Source of the DNA: Cerina sp048266425
GTDB lineage: Bacteria; Bacteroidota; Bacteroidia; Flavobacteriales; Flavobacteriaceae
Reading direction: 5' to 3'
Assembly: GCA_048266425.1 (NCBI GenBank)
Contig: JBLWZN010000014.1
Location: forward strand, 1 to 64,000
Length of the DNA: 64,000 bases
In this document: piece after piece, positions 34,314 to 43,665 of the stretch
How the letters are laid out: each line of letters starts with the position of its first letter
How positions within the stretch are numbered: position 1 is the stretch's first letter
Notes under the pieces: generated by a model
What the model was told of the DNA's origin: nothing
What the model saw: only the letters and a program-made list of their open reading frames with translations
Databases searched by the model: none
Made by a program: the position numbers and the translations under genes

Positions 34314-36617
34314 TTATTTATGCCGCAGTTCAAAACTATCCAAGATTCCCCCATCGGACCCGTCCCCGTTCATTTTTCTAGCGGTACACTTTAGGTGTTT
34401 TCCGTCAATCTCGAACACAACGTAATGGTAGACATAAAATTCACCCGCATCGGTCTCATCGCTGTTTTTAACCGCTTTATGGTCCGGATAATCAATTTGC
34501 TCCCATTCGGAATACTTATGGTTGTCCAGATTGGCACCTCCCCCACCAGAAATGATATAGGTAGCATTGTTTCCCTTTCCCGTTTTGGGGTCATACGGAG
34601 GGTGGGGCAACCCCCGTTCATAATCGTGGGTGTGGCCGCTTACCACGACATCCACATCGTTTGCTTCCATAAGGGGAACGATATACTTTCGCAAGGGGGG
34701 TTCGCCGTCATATGGTCCACCGGACCAAGCCTCGGAATACGGGGGCTGGTGCATTAAGGCAAAGATCCACTCGCTGGTTCCCTTGGCTTTTTTTAGGTCG
34801 TTGACAAACCAATTGTATTGCTGGCTATTTATGGTGATTCCCTCCCCTTCCTCAAAATTCGACTTGTTGGGATCTAAAAATATAAAATGGGAATTACCGT
34901 AATCGACGGAATAAAAATACTCTGTGCTGCCGGGGGAAGTCAGCGGATGATCTACATACTTTTCAAAAGGGGGAACTACCCGTTGTTCGCTATAGCCCCC
35001 ATATTCATGGTTGCCTATGGCTATATATGTTGGGATAGACCCACTAACATATCTAAGGGGGTAAAAATACTCATCGATCCATCCCGTTAGGTTGGTACCC
35101 TTAGACACTACGTCGCCAATATTCAAGATCATGTCCGCGTGTTCCTCAGCCATCATTTTGACAACATTCCCATGTACTTTGGGATATGATCGGTTGTCCC
35201 CATATACAATGATTTTTATGGGCGCATCCTTTGGTTTTTTTGTTCTAAACGTACGTACCTCACTCCGCAAGTTCCCGGATTCTACCCTATATTCATAGCT
35301 TTCATTGGGATTTAGGCCTACCAAGGTAATCTGGTGCATGGTCTTCGGGATTTCGTTTTCCACCGCCTCAGCGTTCAGCTGGCCATGTTGTCCATAAACC
35401 ACCCTGCCATAAGTTGGGAAGGCGGTTTCCCACATTATGGTAATGGCACCTTCCTGTAAGTTTTGTAAATAGGGCAATATCAAAAATGCAGGTTCCTTTT
35501 GCAGCTCTACCTTCACACTTTCCAAAACACTATTGGTGATCGCCAATCTCTCGGCCAAGTCCAGGTTTCTTGAATCCTCCATCGTTTTGGATACTTTATT
35601 GACGATGGCCATATTGGGTTTTGGGTGTCTCTCACAATATCGATCCAACCGATCGATAGCCCATTGGACCTCTCCCATTGTCTTTTTAAGTTGATAAGCC
35701 TCATCGGTGATCAGGCGAACCTCCCGCAGATCACCGGACCCCCATTCGTTCCTGACCTTTATTGCAACGGGGATACTTTCCCCCGCCTTTGCGGAACTGG
35801 TTAGAATTATGTTTCCCTCTCCCTCCGTAAATTGCTGTCGCAACTTACCCTCTACCCATATTTCCCCTTTATCGTTGGCGTTTACCAATAGCCGCAGGGC
35901 CCTTCCCCCTACCTGAAAAGTATCTATGGTCCTTGGCAAAACTATTTTGGTCCGATACCACGCATGCGTATACTCCCCGCTCCAACTTGCCCCAGTCTTT
36001 CTATCCTCCCAGGATGCATCGTTCAAAGCGGTTGTCGCGGACCTTTCATCGGCATTGTGCTTGTATTTCCAATCGGTCAATTGCAATCCGTCCTTGGGCA
36101 AGGGAAAAGCGATACCCTCCAAAAATTCACCATAGCCTTTGGGCATGCCTACAAGTCGCGCATTGTAAAAGCGACTGTTGTAATTTCCATTTTTGGTCTT
36201 AACCTGTATGCTGTATTTCTGGCCCAATTTCGCTGACCGGCACAATATTCCCTTACCCGCATAACCGTTGGTCATAAAAAGTTCCTTTCCATCCACGAAA
36301 ACAGTAGCTCCCGGATCAACGCTTATATGCAAAACAATATCGAGTCCCACTAATTCCTTTGGAACGGAAACTTCACGTTTAAACCATTTAATCCCATTTT
36401 TCTCCCAGAAAGGCTTGTTTAACGCTTCCTCCTTCCAGAGTTTAGGAGTATCGGCCATCACCTTTTCCATGGAGAGGTCTCCCTCATGGGCCAACCATCC
36501 ATCAAGTTCAAGGTAGGGATGGGGTTCCAGGGTTTGGGTGACCCATTCCTTTTGTGCGGTCAGACCCTGCGCCATCAAGAGCGACAAAAAGGGAATTAGG
36601 ATAAAGGGAATTCTCAT
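34314..36617 (-). CDS. Large secreted metallophosphoesterase (purple-acid-phosphatase-like)
   Basis: Exported protein of 767 residues (signal peptide to about LTAQ, residue 21). Residues about 25-310 contain galactose-binding-like beta-sandwich modules (VFVDGKELF, EIWVEGKLRQ), followed by a helical linker (about 310-370), a fibronectin-like domain typical of purple acid phosphatases (LPYLQNLQEGAITIMWET) and a C-terminal metallophosphoesterase domain. The metal motifs are visible: VYGDNRSY, LNIGDVVSKG, GNHEYGGY, LMHQPPYSE and VSGHTHDYERG. It should hydrolyse phosphomonoesters or diesters in the periplasm or outside. The modular N-terminus suggests a carbohydrate-bound phosphate substrate. It lies 34 bp after another metallophosphoesterase gene in the same operon. 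Confidence 0.9.
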   Translation of the reverse strand: MRIPFILIPFLSLLMAQGLTAQKEWVTQTLEPHPYLELDGWLAHEGDLSMEKVMADTPKLWKEEALNKPFWEKNGIKWFKREVSVPKELVGLDIVLHISVDPGATVFVDGKELFMTNGYAGKGILCRSAKLGQKYSIQVKTKNGNYNSRFYNARLVGMPKGYGEFLEGIAFPLPKDGLQLTDWKYKHNADERSATTALNDASWEDRKTGASWSGEYTHAWYRTKIVLPRTIDTFQVGGRALRLLVNANDKGEIWVEGKLRQQFTEGEGNIILTSSAKAGESIPVAIKVRNEWGSGDLREVRLITDEAYQLKKTMGEVQWAIDRLDRYCERHPKPNMAIVNKVSKTMEDSRNLDLAERLAITNSVLESVKVELQKEPAFLILPYLQNLQEGAITIMWETAFPTYGRVVYGQHGQLNAEAVENEIPKTMHQITLVGLNPNESYEYRVESGNLRSEVRTFRTKKPKDAPIKIIVYGDNRSYPKVHGNVVKMMAEEHADMILNIGDVVSKGTNLTGWIDEYFYPLRYVSGSIPTYIAIGNHEYGGYSEQRVVPPFEKYVDHPLTSPGSTEYFYSVDYGNSHFIFLDPNKSNFEEGEGITINSQQYNWFVNDLKKAKGTSEWIFALMHQPPYSEAWSGGPYDGEPPLRKYIVPLMEANDVDVVVSGHTHDYERGLPHPPYDPKTGKGNNATYIISGGGGANLDNHKYSEWEQIDYPDHKAVKNSDETDAGEFYVYHYVVFEIDGKHLKCTARKMNGDGSDGGILDSFELRHK

Positions 36618-36651
36618 GGTGATAAGTAATTAGGGATGTTTTAGACCGGGA

Positions 36652-37785
36652 TTATTTTACATCCCTTCTCTTGACCTTGATCGTATCGAACTCGTTCCCA
36701 TCTATATCGATGACGTGCAAAATAGCCTCGTCCAGCTTTACTTCAACATTTATAAAGTGTTCAATTTTCTTATAGCTAACGGTTTCTGGCTGTGGGGCAT
36801 CAATATCGTACAAAGGGGCTCCACCTCCCGCAGAGGTAATAAAGTGGACTCCTTTGTCATATGCATGATGGTAATGGTGGTCGTGACCGTTGAGAAAAAC
36901 CTGTACCCCATATCGCGAAAAAATATCGCCCCAAAAAGCACGGACCTTTTTGGATTCCTCTACCCGGCTCTTTTTTACACTATATAAGGTCTGGTGTTGA
37001 AATATAAAGACAAAACCCGCTTGATGGTTCAATTTCAAAACCTGCTCCAACCATTCTTTCTCCTTTTTTAGATATTCGATACCAGATTGCTCCCAGTAGG
37101 CATCCTCATTGCCCTCCGTGGTATAGGCGGGGATGGAGGTACGGTGTCCTTCACTGTCCAAAACAATAAAGAGCGCATCCCCAACGGTAAAATAATAATA
37201 GCGTTCGTTATTGGGAAGATCAAAAAAGTTGTAGTAATACGGGGAATCCTTTTCGTGATTTCCCAACACCGGATAGTAGGGGGTGTTCTTCATAAAATCG
37301 TGATTGATCTCAAAAAAAGATTCCCAGTCCTTCATGGACCAACCGTTGGAGACCAGGTCGCCCGAGTTGACGATAAATCGTGGATCCCTTTTGGTTACCT
37401 GTTCTATTATTTTTTTATGAACATTGTTACGGGTTCGCGTATCGCCAATGACAACAAAATTGTAAGGAACAATCTTGTCGGGAAAGGTGGTCAGGGTACC
37501 CTTTCCTTCGTCAGAACCATCGTTTAAGACATCGTAAGAATACTTGGTATCCGGTTTTAGTCCCTGAAAATAGATGGCATGCTGCTTGTATTCCCGAATG
37601 GTATCCGTTTTTCCGGCAGGGTCCGTAACCGTCATACTACCTTCCAGGGTCGACCAACATACAGCGGCATCCTTAGTTCCCATTTGTTGTATATAGGGTC
37701 CGAAGGCAATTTTTTTTCCGGTTTGATCTTGGGAATTTCCAAGGTTAAAAAGCAATAAAAGCGATATCGATAAAATTCTTTGCAT
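36652..37785 (-). CDS. Secreted metallophosphoesterase, purple-acid-phosphatase-like
   Basis: Exported protein of 377 residues. The frame is open from a TTG at 37827; the ATG at 37785 (MQRILSISLLLLFNLGNSQ) gives a clean signal peptide and is preferred. An N-terminal fibronectin-like domain (FGPYIQQMGTKDAAVCW, then GLKPDTKYSYDV) precedes a calcineurin-like phosphoesterase domain with VIGDTRTRN, VNSGDLVSNG, GNHEKDSPYY, FQHQTLYS and NGHDHHYHH. It probably releases phosphate from a periplasmic substrate. It is the first gene of the four-gene operon 37785 to 32744. Confidence 0.9.
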   Translation of the reverse strand: MQRILSISLLLLFNLGNSQDQTGKKIAFGPYIQQMGTKDAAVCWSTLEGSMTVTDPAGKTDTIREYKQHAIYFQGLKPDTKYSYDVLNDGSDEGKGTLTTFPDKIVPYNFVVIGDTRTRNNVHKKIIEQVTKRDPRFIVNSGDLVSNGWSMKDWESFFEINHDFMKNTPYYPVLGNHEKDSPYYYNFFDLPNNERYYYFTVGDALFIVLDSEGHRTSIPAYTTEGNEDAYWEQSGIEYLKKEKEWLEQVLKLNHQAGFVFIFQHQTLYSVKKSRVEESKKVRAFWGDIFSRYGVQVFLNGHDHHYHHAYDKGVHFITSAGGGAPLYDIDAPQPETVSYKKIEHFINVEVKLDEAILHVIDIDGNEFDTIKVKRRDVK

Positions 37786-37871
37786 AGCACTGATTTTTTT
37801 TGATTTAAAATGAAACAAGGCCAACAATTATTGGAACCCCAAACTGGGTTGCCCTGCAAATAGACTAGGTC

Positions 37872-37879
37872 CAAATATA
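37872..37879 (-). promoter_or_regulatory. Candidate -7 promoter element of the phosphoesterase operon
   Basis: TATATTTG on the minus strand matches TAnnTTTG exactly and lies about 87 bp upstream of the ATG at 37785. No -33 element at the usual spacing was recognised. It also supports the ATG at 37785, since transcription would begin just upstream. Confidence 0.45.
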
Positions 37880-38081
37880 TCGCATTCCGTTGTCATTGGC
37901 TTCAGATATATTATTCAAAACATATGGTTTCTTGATGGAATATTGATCTGTTTTATACAATCCCAAACCTTAACTTATCAAACTAATGAAGGTAACTGGA
38001 AGGATTAATACGCCTTGTTTTAAAGTAGACTAAACTTTTTCTTTGTTCATGCTACAGCAATACGTAACTTTTGGGATTTTT

Positions 38082-39659
38082 ATGAAGCGATCGTTTGCCC
38101 TGTTTTTATTACTTCTCCCAATACTAGCCTGTGTTGATAAGAGCAAGACCGGCGCACCTTTACCGGCCGAGCTCCCCGTCACGGACCTGAGTGGCGATCA
38201 ACTTGCCGCAATACGATGCGCTGCCTGCCACAGCTTTGTGCCGCCGGAGAAGTTGCCAAAAGGGGTTTGGAAAAACGATGTGCTGCCGGCCATGGGGCAC
38301 CGGATGGGAATTTTTAATGGAGCCCACCAACCCGATAGTATTTTTGGTTCCCCAGCAAATGCAGAAATTGTAAGAAGAGCCAATGTATTCCCCGAGAAAC
38401 CGACCATCTCCAAGGCAGATTGGCAAAAAATAGTGGAATACTACGTAAATACTGCCCCAAACAGCGTTCCCGCCCCAAAAAGGGACCATAAGATCAAAAT
38501 GGGGCTAAACCACTTTAATTATCGGGAAGCATCCTTGGCACACCGTCCCCCGTTGACCTCCATGGTAAAAATTCGGGCCCAAAACAAAGGTCTTGTCTTT
38601 AGTGACAGCAAACGCGGCAACAACGTGCTGACTTTTTTGAACCCCGATCTTGAGCTTGAAAGAAATCTGCTCTTGCAAAATACACCTATCAATTTTTACG
38701 AAAATCAGGATACAATCTATCTCACTACGGTAGGCAAAAATGTATTTCCAAGTGATATGCCCGATGGTGCTTTACAGAAGATTACCGAATCCAGGGAAAA
38801 TAAAGAACAGATGATCGCCACTCCGGTACTTTCCCATCTTCAGCGTCCGGTCTCCATGGCCTACGGCGACCTGAACAACGACGGCAGGGAGGATATCGTT
38901 GTCTGTGAATACGGCGATCTTACCGGGAAATTGGTCTGGTTCGAGAACCAGGGCGATAACAAGTACGTGGAAAGACCCTTAAGAAATATGCCTGGGGCCA
39001 TAACCGCGATTATCTCAGATTATAACAAGGACGGTCTAAACGATATTTTTGTGCTAATGGCCCAAGGGGATGAGGGAGTTTTTTACTATGAAAACCAAGG
39101 TGGAGGCTCCTTTAACGAAAAAAGATTGCTGACATTTTCACCCCTCAACGGCAGCCAATATATTGAACTGGTAGATTTCAATAAGGATGGCAATCCGGAC
39201 CTTCTATATGTCTGTGGGGACAATGCCGATAAGAGTCCCATATTAAAGGATTATCACGGGATCTATATATTCCTGAACGATGGAAACATGAACTTTGAAC
39301 AAGCCTATTTCTACCAGCTCAACGGGGCGTACAAGGCCATGGCACGCGACTATGACCTTGATGGGGACCTGGACATTGCCGCTATTTCATTTTTCCCGGA
39401 TTACCAGGACAGTCCCGAGGAGAGCTTTGTGTATTTGGAGAACAAGGGAAATTTAACGTTTGACGATTTTACGTTCCCAGAGGCCACCAAAGGCCGATGG
39501 ATCGTTATGGACGCGGGGGATATTGACGGGGACGGGGATATTGACCTGGCCCTAGGTTCCTTTGTCTATTTTTTGGCCCAAGGGGATACCACGGGACTGA
39601 GCAAAAAATGGCTTGAGGAAAGTCCCTCCGTGATTCTGCTGGAAAACACCAAAAAGTAA
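38082..39659 (+). CDS. FG-GAP lipoprotein with N-terminal c-type heme motif
   Basis: Lipoprotein of 525 residues (MKRSFALFLLLLPILAC, Cys17). The frame is open from a TTG at 38043, but the ATG at 38082 gives the lipoprotein signal and is preferred. Residues 46-50 are CAACH, a covalent heme-binding CxxCH motif, in a short helical region with a possible methionine ligand further on (VLPAMGHRMG). From about residue 260 there are five calcium-loop FG-GAP/VCBS repeats, such as DLNNDGREDIV, DYNKDGLNDIF, DFNKDGNPDLL, DYDLDGDLDIA and DIDGDGDIDLA. This combination suggests a periplasmic or surface electron-transfer or oxidoreductase-linked propeller. It is a single gene flanked by divergent and convergent neighbours. 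Function is not known. Confidence 0.85.
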   Translation: MKRSFALFLLLLPILACVDKSKTGAPLPAELPVTDLSGDQLAAIRCAACHSFVPPEKLPKGVWKNDVLPAMGHRMGIFNGAHQPDSIFGSPANAEIVRRANVFPEKPTISKADWQKIVEYYVNTAPNSVPAPKRDHKIKMGLNHFNYREASLAHRPPLTSMVKIRAQNKGLVFSDSKRGNNVLTFLNPDLELERNLLLQNTPINFYENQDTIYLTTVGKNVFPSDMPDGALQKITESRENKEQMIATPVLSHLQRPVSMAYGDLNNDGREDIVVCEYGDLTGKLVWFENQGDNKYVERPLRNMPGAITAIISDYNKDGLNDIFVLMAQGDEGVFYYENQGGGSFNEKRLLTFSPLNGSQYIELVDFNKDGNPDLLYVCGDNADKSPILKDYHGIYIFLNDGNMNFEQAYFYQLNGAYKAMARDYDLDGDLDIAAISFFPDYQDSPEESFVYLENKGNLTFDDFTFPEATKGRWIVMDAGDIDGDGDIDLALGSFVYFLAQGDTTGLSKKWLEESPSVILLENTKK

Positions 39660-40046
39660 AGTAGCCGATTCTCTGAATTTTTCTCTTCCCCGTGCCCTAA
39701 AGGGTTGAAAAATCCTCTAAAATCTCAATAATCCAGAAAAATTATAACCTTTAGCTGGGGGAAAATACCTTATGGTGGTCCTGCGAAACACCCGGACTGA
39801 GCTTCGACTGCCTGCCCGACTAGTCATTCTGGCGGGCCAGCCCGACTAGTCATTCTGGCGGACGCTCGGCATGACACCTGCCCGACCAGTCATTCTGGCG
39901 GGCCAGCCCGACTAGTCATTCTGGCGGGCCAGCCCGACTAGTCATTCTGGCGGGCGTCCGGCATGACAAAAGCGAGCTTTAGGTGGCCAAACGGACCAAG
40001 TTAAAATAATTTGGGATAGGCAAAGGTACTTCCCCCTCTTAAACCC
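39660..40046. other. Intergenic region with tandem repeats
   Basis: No gene is seen. The central part holds the 26-bp tandem repeat described separately, preceded by a GACTGAGCTTCGACTG sequence that resembles a repeat common between genes in Bacteroidota. It separates two convergent genes, so the structure may help stop transcription from both sides. Confidence 0.6.
39814..39957. repeat. Five copies of a 26-bp repeat
   Basis: The core GCCCGACTAGTCATTCTGGC begins at 39814, 39840, 39880, 39906 and 39932. Spacing is 26 bp except between copies 2 and 3, where 14 extra bases (with CTCGGCATGACA) intervene; a related TCCGGCATGACA follows copy 5. The third copy has ACCAGT instead of ACTAGT. The repeats are directly adjacent, without variable spacers, so this is not a CRISPR array. 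A diverged copy lies at 61931-61954 in inverse orientation. Confidence 0.9.
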
Positions 40047-40892
40047 TCAGTTTTTGATTTTCTCTTTAAGAAATTGAATCAATTCTTCCGGTTTGTCGGT
40101 CTGAATACCATCGGTCCCAAACTTTATGATATGGGTCCATTCCGTTTCAGTGGCCTCGTGATCATCCACAAAAACCATTGCCCCATTCTTGTGGGAAGTA
40201 TCTACGAAGCTAGCACTGAGTTGGCCCATGTCCGTAGCAATGATTTGGGGATGTATTTTTTGTAAAACCGGCAACAAATTCTTTTCCTTACCCGGATCGG
40301 GCATAACAAGGCACTCATCGCAATACAATTTTAGTTGATCGACCGCCTTGTGATAGTCTGCAGGAATATACCATATGATATCGCGTTCCATCCCATGTTC
40401 CTTGATAATCCGGACTTGATTTTCAATATCGGGTTCCTTTAGATCGAGATATATACCAATTTTGCCTTTGCACAACCCCAATATTTCCTCAAAGGTGGGA
40501 ATGTACTGGATTTCCGGGCCGGTATTATTCTTCGCTAATGGTATTTGCTTTAGTTCTGCAAGGGTAAAATCCTTGACTTTGCCGGTCTTATGTTCAAAGT
40601 AGGCATCTATGGTTTCGTTGTGTACGCTTACAAATCTGCCATCTTTTGTCTTTCTCAGGTCGATTTCCACGAAATCGCAACCCATTTCGATGGCCTTCCT
40701 ATATGCCGTAAGGCTGTTTTCCGGGGCGTGCCGGTGAGCACCCCGATGTGCGATCACATAGGTGTTGCCATTTTTGGGAGCTGGAAATTGGTTCTTCATA
40801 CCTTGGGCAAAAATAGTCGGTCCCAGTATTATGAACAATACAAAAATGCACACCCGGTTGGAATGAATTTCAGGGTTTTTGCGAATTTTCAT
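40047..40892 (-). CDS. Glycerophosphodiester phosphodiesterase family protein (secreted)
   Basis: Exported protein of 281 residues with the GDPD TIM-barrel domain. The ATG at 40892 gives a signal peptide (VCIFVLFIILGPTIFAQ); the longer frame from 40940 would overlap the upstream gene and lacks a proper signal. Catalytic and metal residues are in YVIAHRGAHRHAPENS, FVEIDLRKTKDG and VSVHNETID. Family enzymes cleave glycerophosphodiesters such as glycerophosphoinositol, and related phosphodiesters. It is the last gene of the run 43665 to 40047, 23 bp after the DUF6807 gene. In this locus it may release a phosphodiester-linked head group from a glycolipid, which is inference. Confidence 0.92.
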   Translation of the reverse strand: MKIRKNPEIHSNRVCIFVLFIILGPTIFAQGMKNQFPAPKNGNTYVIAHRGAHRHAPENSLTAYRKAIEMGCDFVEIDLRKTKDGRFVSVHNETIDAYFEHKTGKVKDFTLAELKQIPLAKNNTGPEIQYIPTFEEILGLCKGKIGIYLDLKEPDIENQVRIIKEHGMERDIIWYIPADYHKAVDQLKLYCDECLVMPDPGKEKNLLPVLQKIHPQIIATDMGQLSASFVDTSHKNGAMVFVDDHEATETEWTHIIKFGTDGIQTDKPEELIQFLKEKIKN

Positions 40893-40915
40893 GTCCAGAA
40901 ATGTAATTGTATCAG

Positions 40916-41998
40916 CTACTTGGATGCAAATATATTCCAATCCTTCTCTAAGCGTAGACTATCCACTTTTCCGTTATAGATGGCAATTCTGTACTCAAAA
41001 GTGACTGCCTTACCGGGCTCCAATATAAGGTTCATTGCTTCCTTTCCATCACTGAATACCTTTTGTCCCAGCGGATTGGCCGCAAACAGGCCATAACCCC
41101 GGGCATGCCAGTAGGTTGGGTAGCCCATATTGTCCGGTCGATCCATGATAACGACGGTTACGTCCTTGCTGTTGATGGTGCCATAAAGTGCCACCCATTT
41201 GGCCCTGGTTCCCCAAACATCATCGCCTTCAATACCTTCACTACTGAGGTAATGGCCGGTAACACCCGTATTATCAAGAACCGGAACGTCCGTTTTATTG
41301 CCATGGTCATCGCTAAGGGTAACAGGTTTATCGCTAGGATGTTCCAATTCCCTGGCCACTCGAATGGCAAACATTCCCTCTTTGGTATCGTTAAATACAA
41401 CAGGTTCACCTAAGGCCTTTAAGGTAGTTGTCCTGTCAATTATTCTTTTGTCATCCTCTGCGTAAAAAGCAAATTGGGTCTCTTCCTTCAACAGCACATT
41501 GCCATCCGGCTTTAACCAATTGGCCTCCACGGTCAGTTCTGCCTCATTTCCTGCCTCATTAAGGCTTACAATTTTGTCGTTTCGAATCGTACCCATCCGG
41601 TTGCGGTCCTTTTCCGGAATAGCATCGGAATTGCCCCAAAAATCGAGGTCGTTAACCTCCCCGTAGTTAAGCCAAGAGCCGATGTGATGGGGATGGTCGG
41701 TACGCTCATTGGGCCTGGGATCAAGGGGATATCCCCGGGTAACAGTATTCCCATTGGCCGCTATGATCGGATAGAGTACCGGCTTTTTGAGAACCGGCAG
41801 GTCATCGGCATACAGGTAGGAAGTAAACAGTTTTCCATCGACCAGTACATCGACTTTTTTCTCCTTATCGTTATCTAAAAAAGTAACGACGTTTTTGGTC
41901 TCTTCCTTCTCCTGGGGGACTTTCTTGTTTTTTTCCTTACAACCAAAAACAAAAAATATCAAAAATGCGATAGGAAGGGCCGTTTTTATCAACTTCAT
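40916..41998 (-). CDS. DUF6807 (PmoA-type) family lipoprotein
   Basis: Lipoprotein of 360 residues (FLIFFVFGC, Cys20). The sequence has the features of the DUF6807 family, often annotated as PmoA-like: YPIIAANGNTVTRGYPLDP, RTDHPHHIGSWLNYG, DFWGNSD and near the C-terminus MGYPTYWHARGYGLFAANP. The HPHH motif suggests a metal site. Members are found beside Gfo/Idh/MocA genes in glycan and sugar loci of Bacteroidota and Planctomycetes, as here, but no activity is firmly known to me. It lies between the Tat-exported Gfo/Idh gene and the GDPD gene. Confidence 0.85.
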   Translation of the reverse strand: MKLIKTALPIAFLIFFVFGCKEKNKKVPQEKEETKNVVTFLDNDKEKKVDVLVDGKLFTSYLYADDLPVLKKPVLYPIIAANGNTVTRGYPLDPRPNERTDHPHHIGSWLNYGEVNDLDFWGNSDAIPEKDRNRMGTIRNDKIVSLNEAGNEAELTVEANWLKPDGNVLLKEETQFAFYAEDDKRIIDRTTTLKALGEPVVFNDTKEGMFAIRVARELEHPSDKPVTLSDDHGNKTDVPVLDNTGVTGHYLSSEGIEGDDVWGTRAKWVALYGTINSKDVTVVIMDRPDNMGYPTYWHARGYGLFAANPLGQKVFSDGKEAMNLILEPGKAVTFEYRIAIYNGKVDSLRLEKDWNIFASK

Positions 41999-42028
41999 AA
42001 GTATAAATCTAATTTAACTATCTTAAGC

Positions 42029-42159
42029 AGAGAACATAGAGAATAGAACAGAGAACAGAGAACAGAGAATATAGAATATAGAAAGAGATAATCCCTATCC
42101 GGTTAAATTTAAGCAACGTTCAAGTCTATACTCTATTTTTTATAGTCTATTCTCTTATT
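42029..42159. repeat. Inverted array of 7-bp repeats (heptamer element B)
   Basis: The left arm (42029-42084) is eight contiguous heptamers close to AGAGAAC/ATAGAAT. The right arm (42125-42159) is five heptamers of the complementary type (TCTATAC, TCTATTT, TTTATAG, TCTATTC, TCTTATT). The arms can form a long imperfect hairpin. It fills most of the 182-bp gap between the Gfo/Idh gene and the DUF6807 gene, which are otherwise in operon order. Confidence 0.7.
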
Positions 42160-42180
42160 TTACCTAGTGCTGTATTAAGA

Positions 42181-43665
42181 TTAGACCTTGTCGGGCACCA
42201 TATATCCCTTACGATAATCCCTAGTGAGCAGCTTGTCGGCTTCCTTGTCCTTGACAAACGATTCGCTTTTCCCATCGAGCCTTACTTCCCTTCCAAGTCG
42301 GTACGCCACATTGGCGATCAAGGGAAGCACGGTAGATTGATGTCCGACCGCAATATCGCAGGTCTGTATGGAACGGTCGTTGGCACGGACGGCATCTATA
42401 AAATTTTGGAAGATCGCTTCTCCCCCACCGCCACCGGTCAAGTCCATTGGGTTATAGGAATCGTCCTTTTCACCCGACGTAGGTCCGGCCTCATTATTCC
42501 TTCCAAAAAAGGTCTGCCAATTGCCTCCGGAATCGATTTGCATCCAACCATCGGTCCCTAGGACAATGGTGCCAATCTTTATAGGTGTAGCTTTACTACT
42601 AGCGGATATCTTTCCGCCTCCGGTAATATTGATATCCGGCAGTAGTACACCTTCTGGATTTGTCATAAGCCCCCTGGTTCCGAATTCCAATATTTTCCCA
42701 TCCGCATATTCAAAAAGCGAGGTTTGAACATTCGGTGTATTTTGGGCAGATTTAGCTCCGTAATAACCTCCCATGGAATTAACCCTTACCGGCAAATCAT
42801 CCTTTCCTAGGGCCCAACGGGCAACATCGAATTGATGCGGACCTTGGTTCCCTGTGTCCCCATTACCATAATCCCAATTCCAGTGCCAATTGTAATGAAA
42901 CCTGTTCGGGTTAAACGGGTGTTCCGGGGCTGGCCCTTGCCACATATCATAATGTACGTTGTCCAAATACGCTTGTGTGTAAGGGGTCTCATAATTATCC
43001 GTTTCCAAATTCATCCTGAATTTTTCACCGGGCTTCATAGGTCCATCAGGGTAAATGCCGATATTGGCCCTTGGTTTAAAACATAGTCCACGGGTCATAT
43101 AAACTTCTCCCAACTTGCCATCGCGAATAAACTTTATGGCCCTCTGCGTATTGGCAATGGAGCGGTTCTGAAAACCAACCTGCACGATAACATTGTACTT
43201 ACGGGAGGCCTCGATCATTTTTCTTCCTTCGAAGACGTTGTGGGACGATGGTTTTTCCACATATACATGTTTACCGGCCTGGGCACCCCAAATGGTGGCA
43301 AGGGCGTGCCAATGGTTTGGGGTAGCTACCGATACGGCATCTATTTCCTTGTCATCGAACACCCTGCGCATGTCCCATTCCGTTTTTGGGCGATAGCCGG
43401 CGTATTTCTCCACCTCGTCCAACCGTTCTTGGTATAGGTTTTCATCAATGTCGACCAAATATTTCAATCGCACATTCTTCATCTTGGCAAAATTCTCGAT
43501 ATGGGAACCTCCCCTACCTCTAATCCCAATGACCGCCATTTGCAGGGAATCGTTAGATCCGAGAATTCGGCCATAGGACAGCGCACTGTTCGATAATACC
43601 GAAGCGCCTACCAGACCGGCCGATCCCTTCTTGACAAAGCTTCTTCTTGTAATCTTGTTCTTCAT
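42181..43665 (-). CDS. Gfo/Idh/MocA family protein with Tat signal
   Basis: Protein of 494 residues that begins with a twin-arginine signal (ITRRSFVKKGSAGLVGASVL), so it is exported folded, with its cofactor. The Rossmann part starts MAVIGIRGRGGSH, and HVYVEKPSSHNVFEG holds the family EKP motif. The C-terminal half has tryptophan- and histidine-rich blocks (FHYNWHWNWDYGNGD, GNQGPHQFDVARWALG) typical of exported Gfo/Idh proteins of Bacteroidota. Such proteins can be NAD-dependent glycosidases (GH109 type) or dehydrogenases. In either case a tightly bound NAD(H) is expected. It is the first gene of the run with DUF6807 and GDPD. Confidence 0.92.
   Translation of the reverse strand: MKNKITRRSFVKKGSAGLVGASVLSNSALSYGRILGSNDSLQMAVIGIRGRGGSHIENFAKMKNVRLKYLVDIDENLYQERLDEVEKYAGYRPKTEWDMRRVFDDKEIDAVSVATPNHWHALATIWGAQAGKHVYVEKPSSHNVFEGRKMIEASRKYNVIVQVGFQNRSIANTQRAIKFIRDGKLGEVYMTRGLCFKPRANIGIYPDGPMKPGEKFRMNLETDNYETPYTQAYLDNVHYDMWQGPAPEHPFNPNRFHYNWHWNWDYGNGDTGNQGPHQFDVARWALGKDDLPVRVNSMGGYYGAKSAQNTPNVQTSLFEYADGKILEFGTRGLMTNPEGVLLPDINITGGGKISASSKATPIKIGTIVLGTDGWMQIDSGGNWQTFFGRNNEAGPTSGEKDDSYNPMDLTGGGGGEAIFQNFIDAVRANDRSIQTCDIAVGHQSTVLPLIANVAYRLGREVRLDGKSESFVKDKEADKLLTRDYRKGYMVPDKV

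Noticed and set aside
39814..39957. Possible CRISPR array
   Set aside because: Units are directly adjacent at a 26-bp period with no unique spacers, and no cas genes are in the window.
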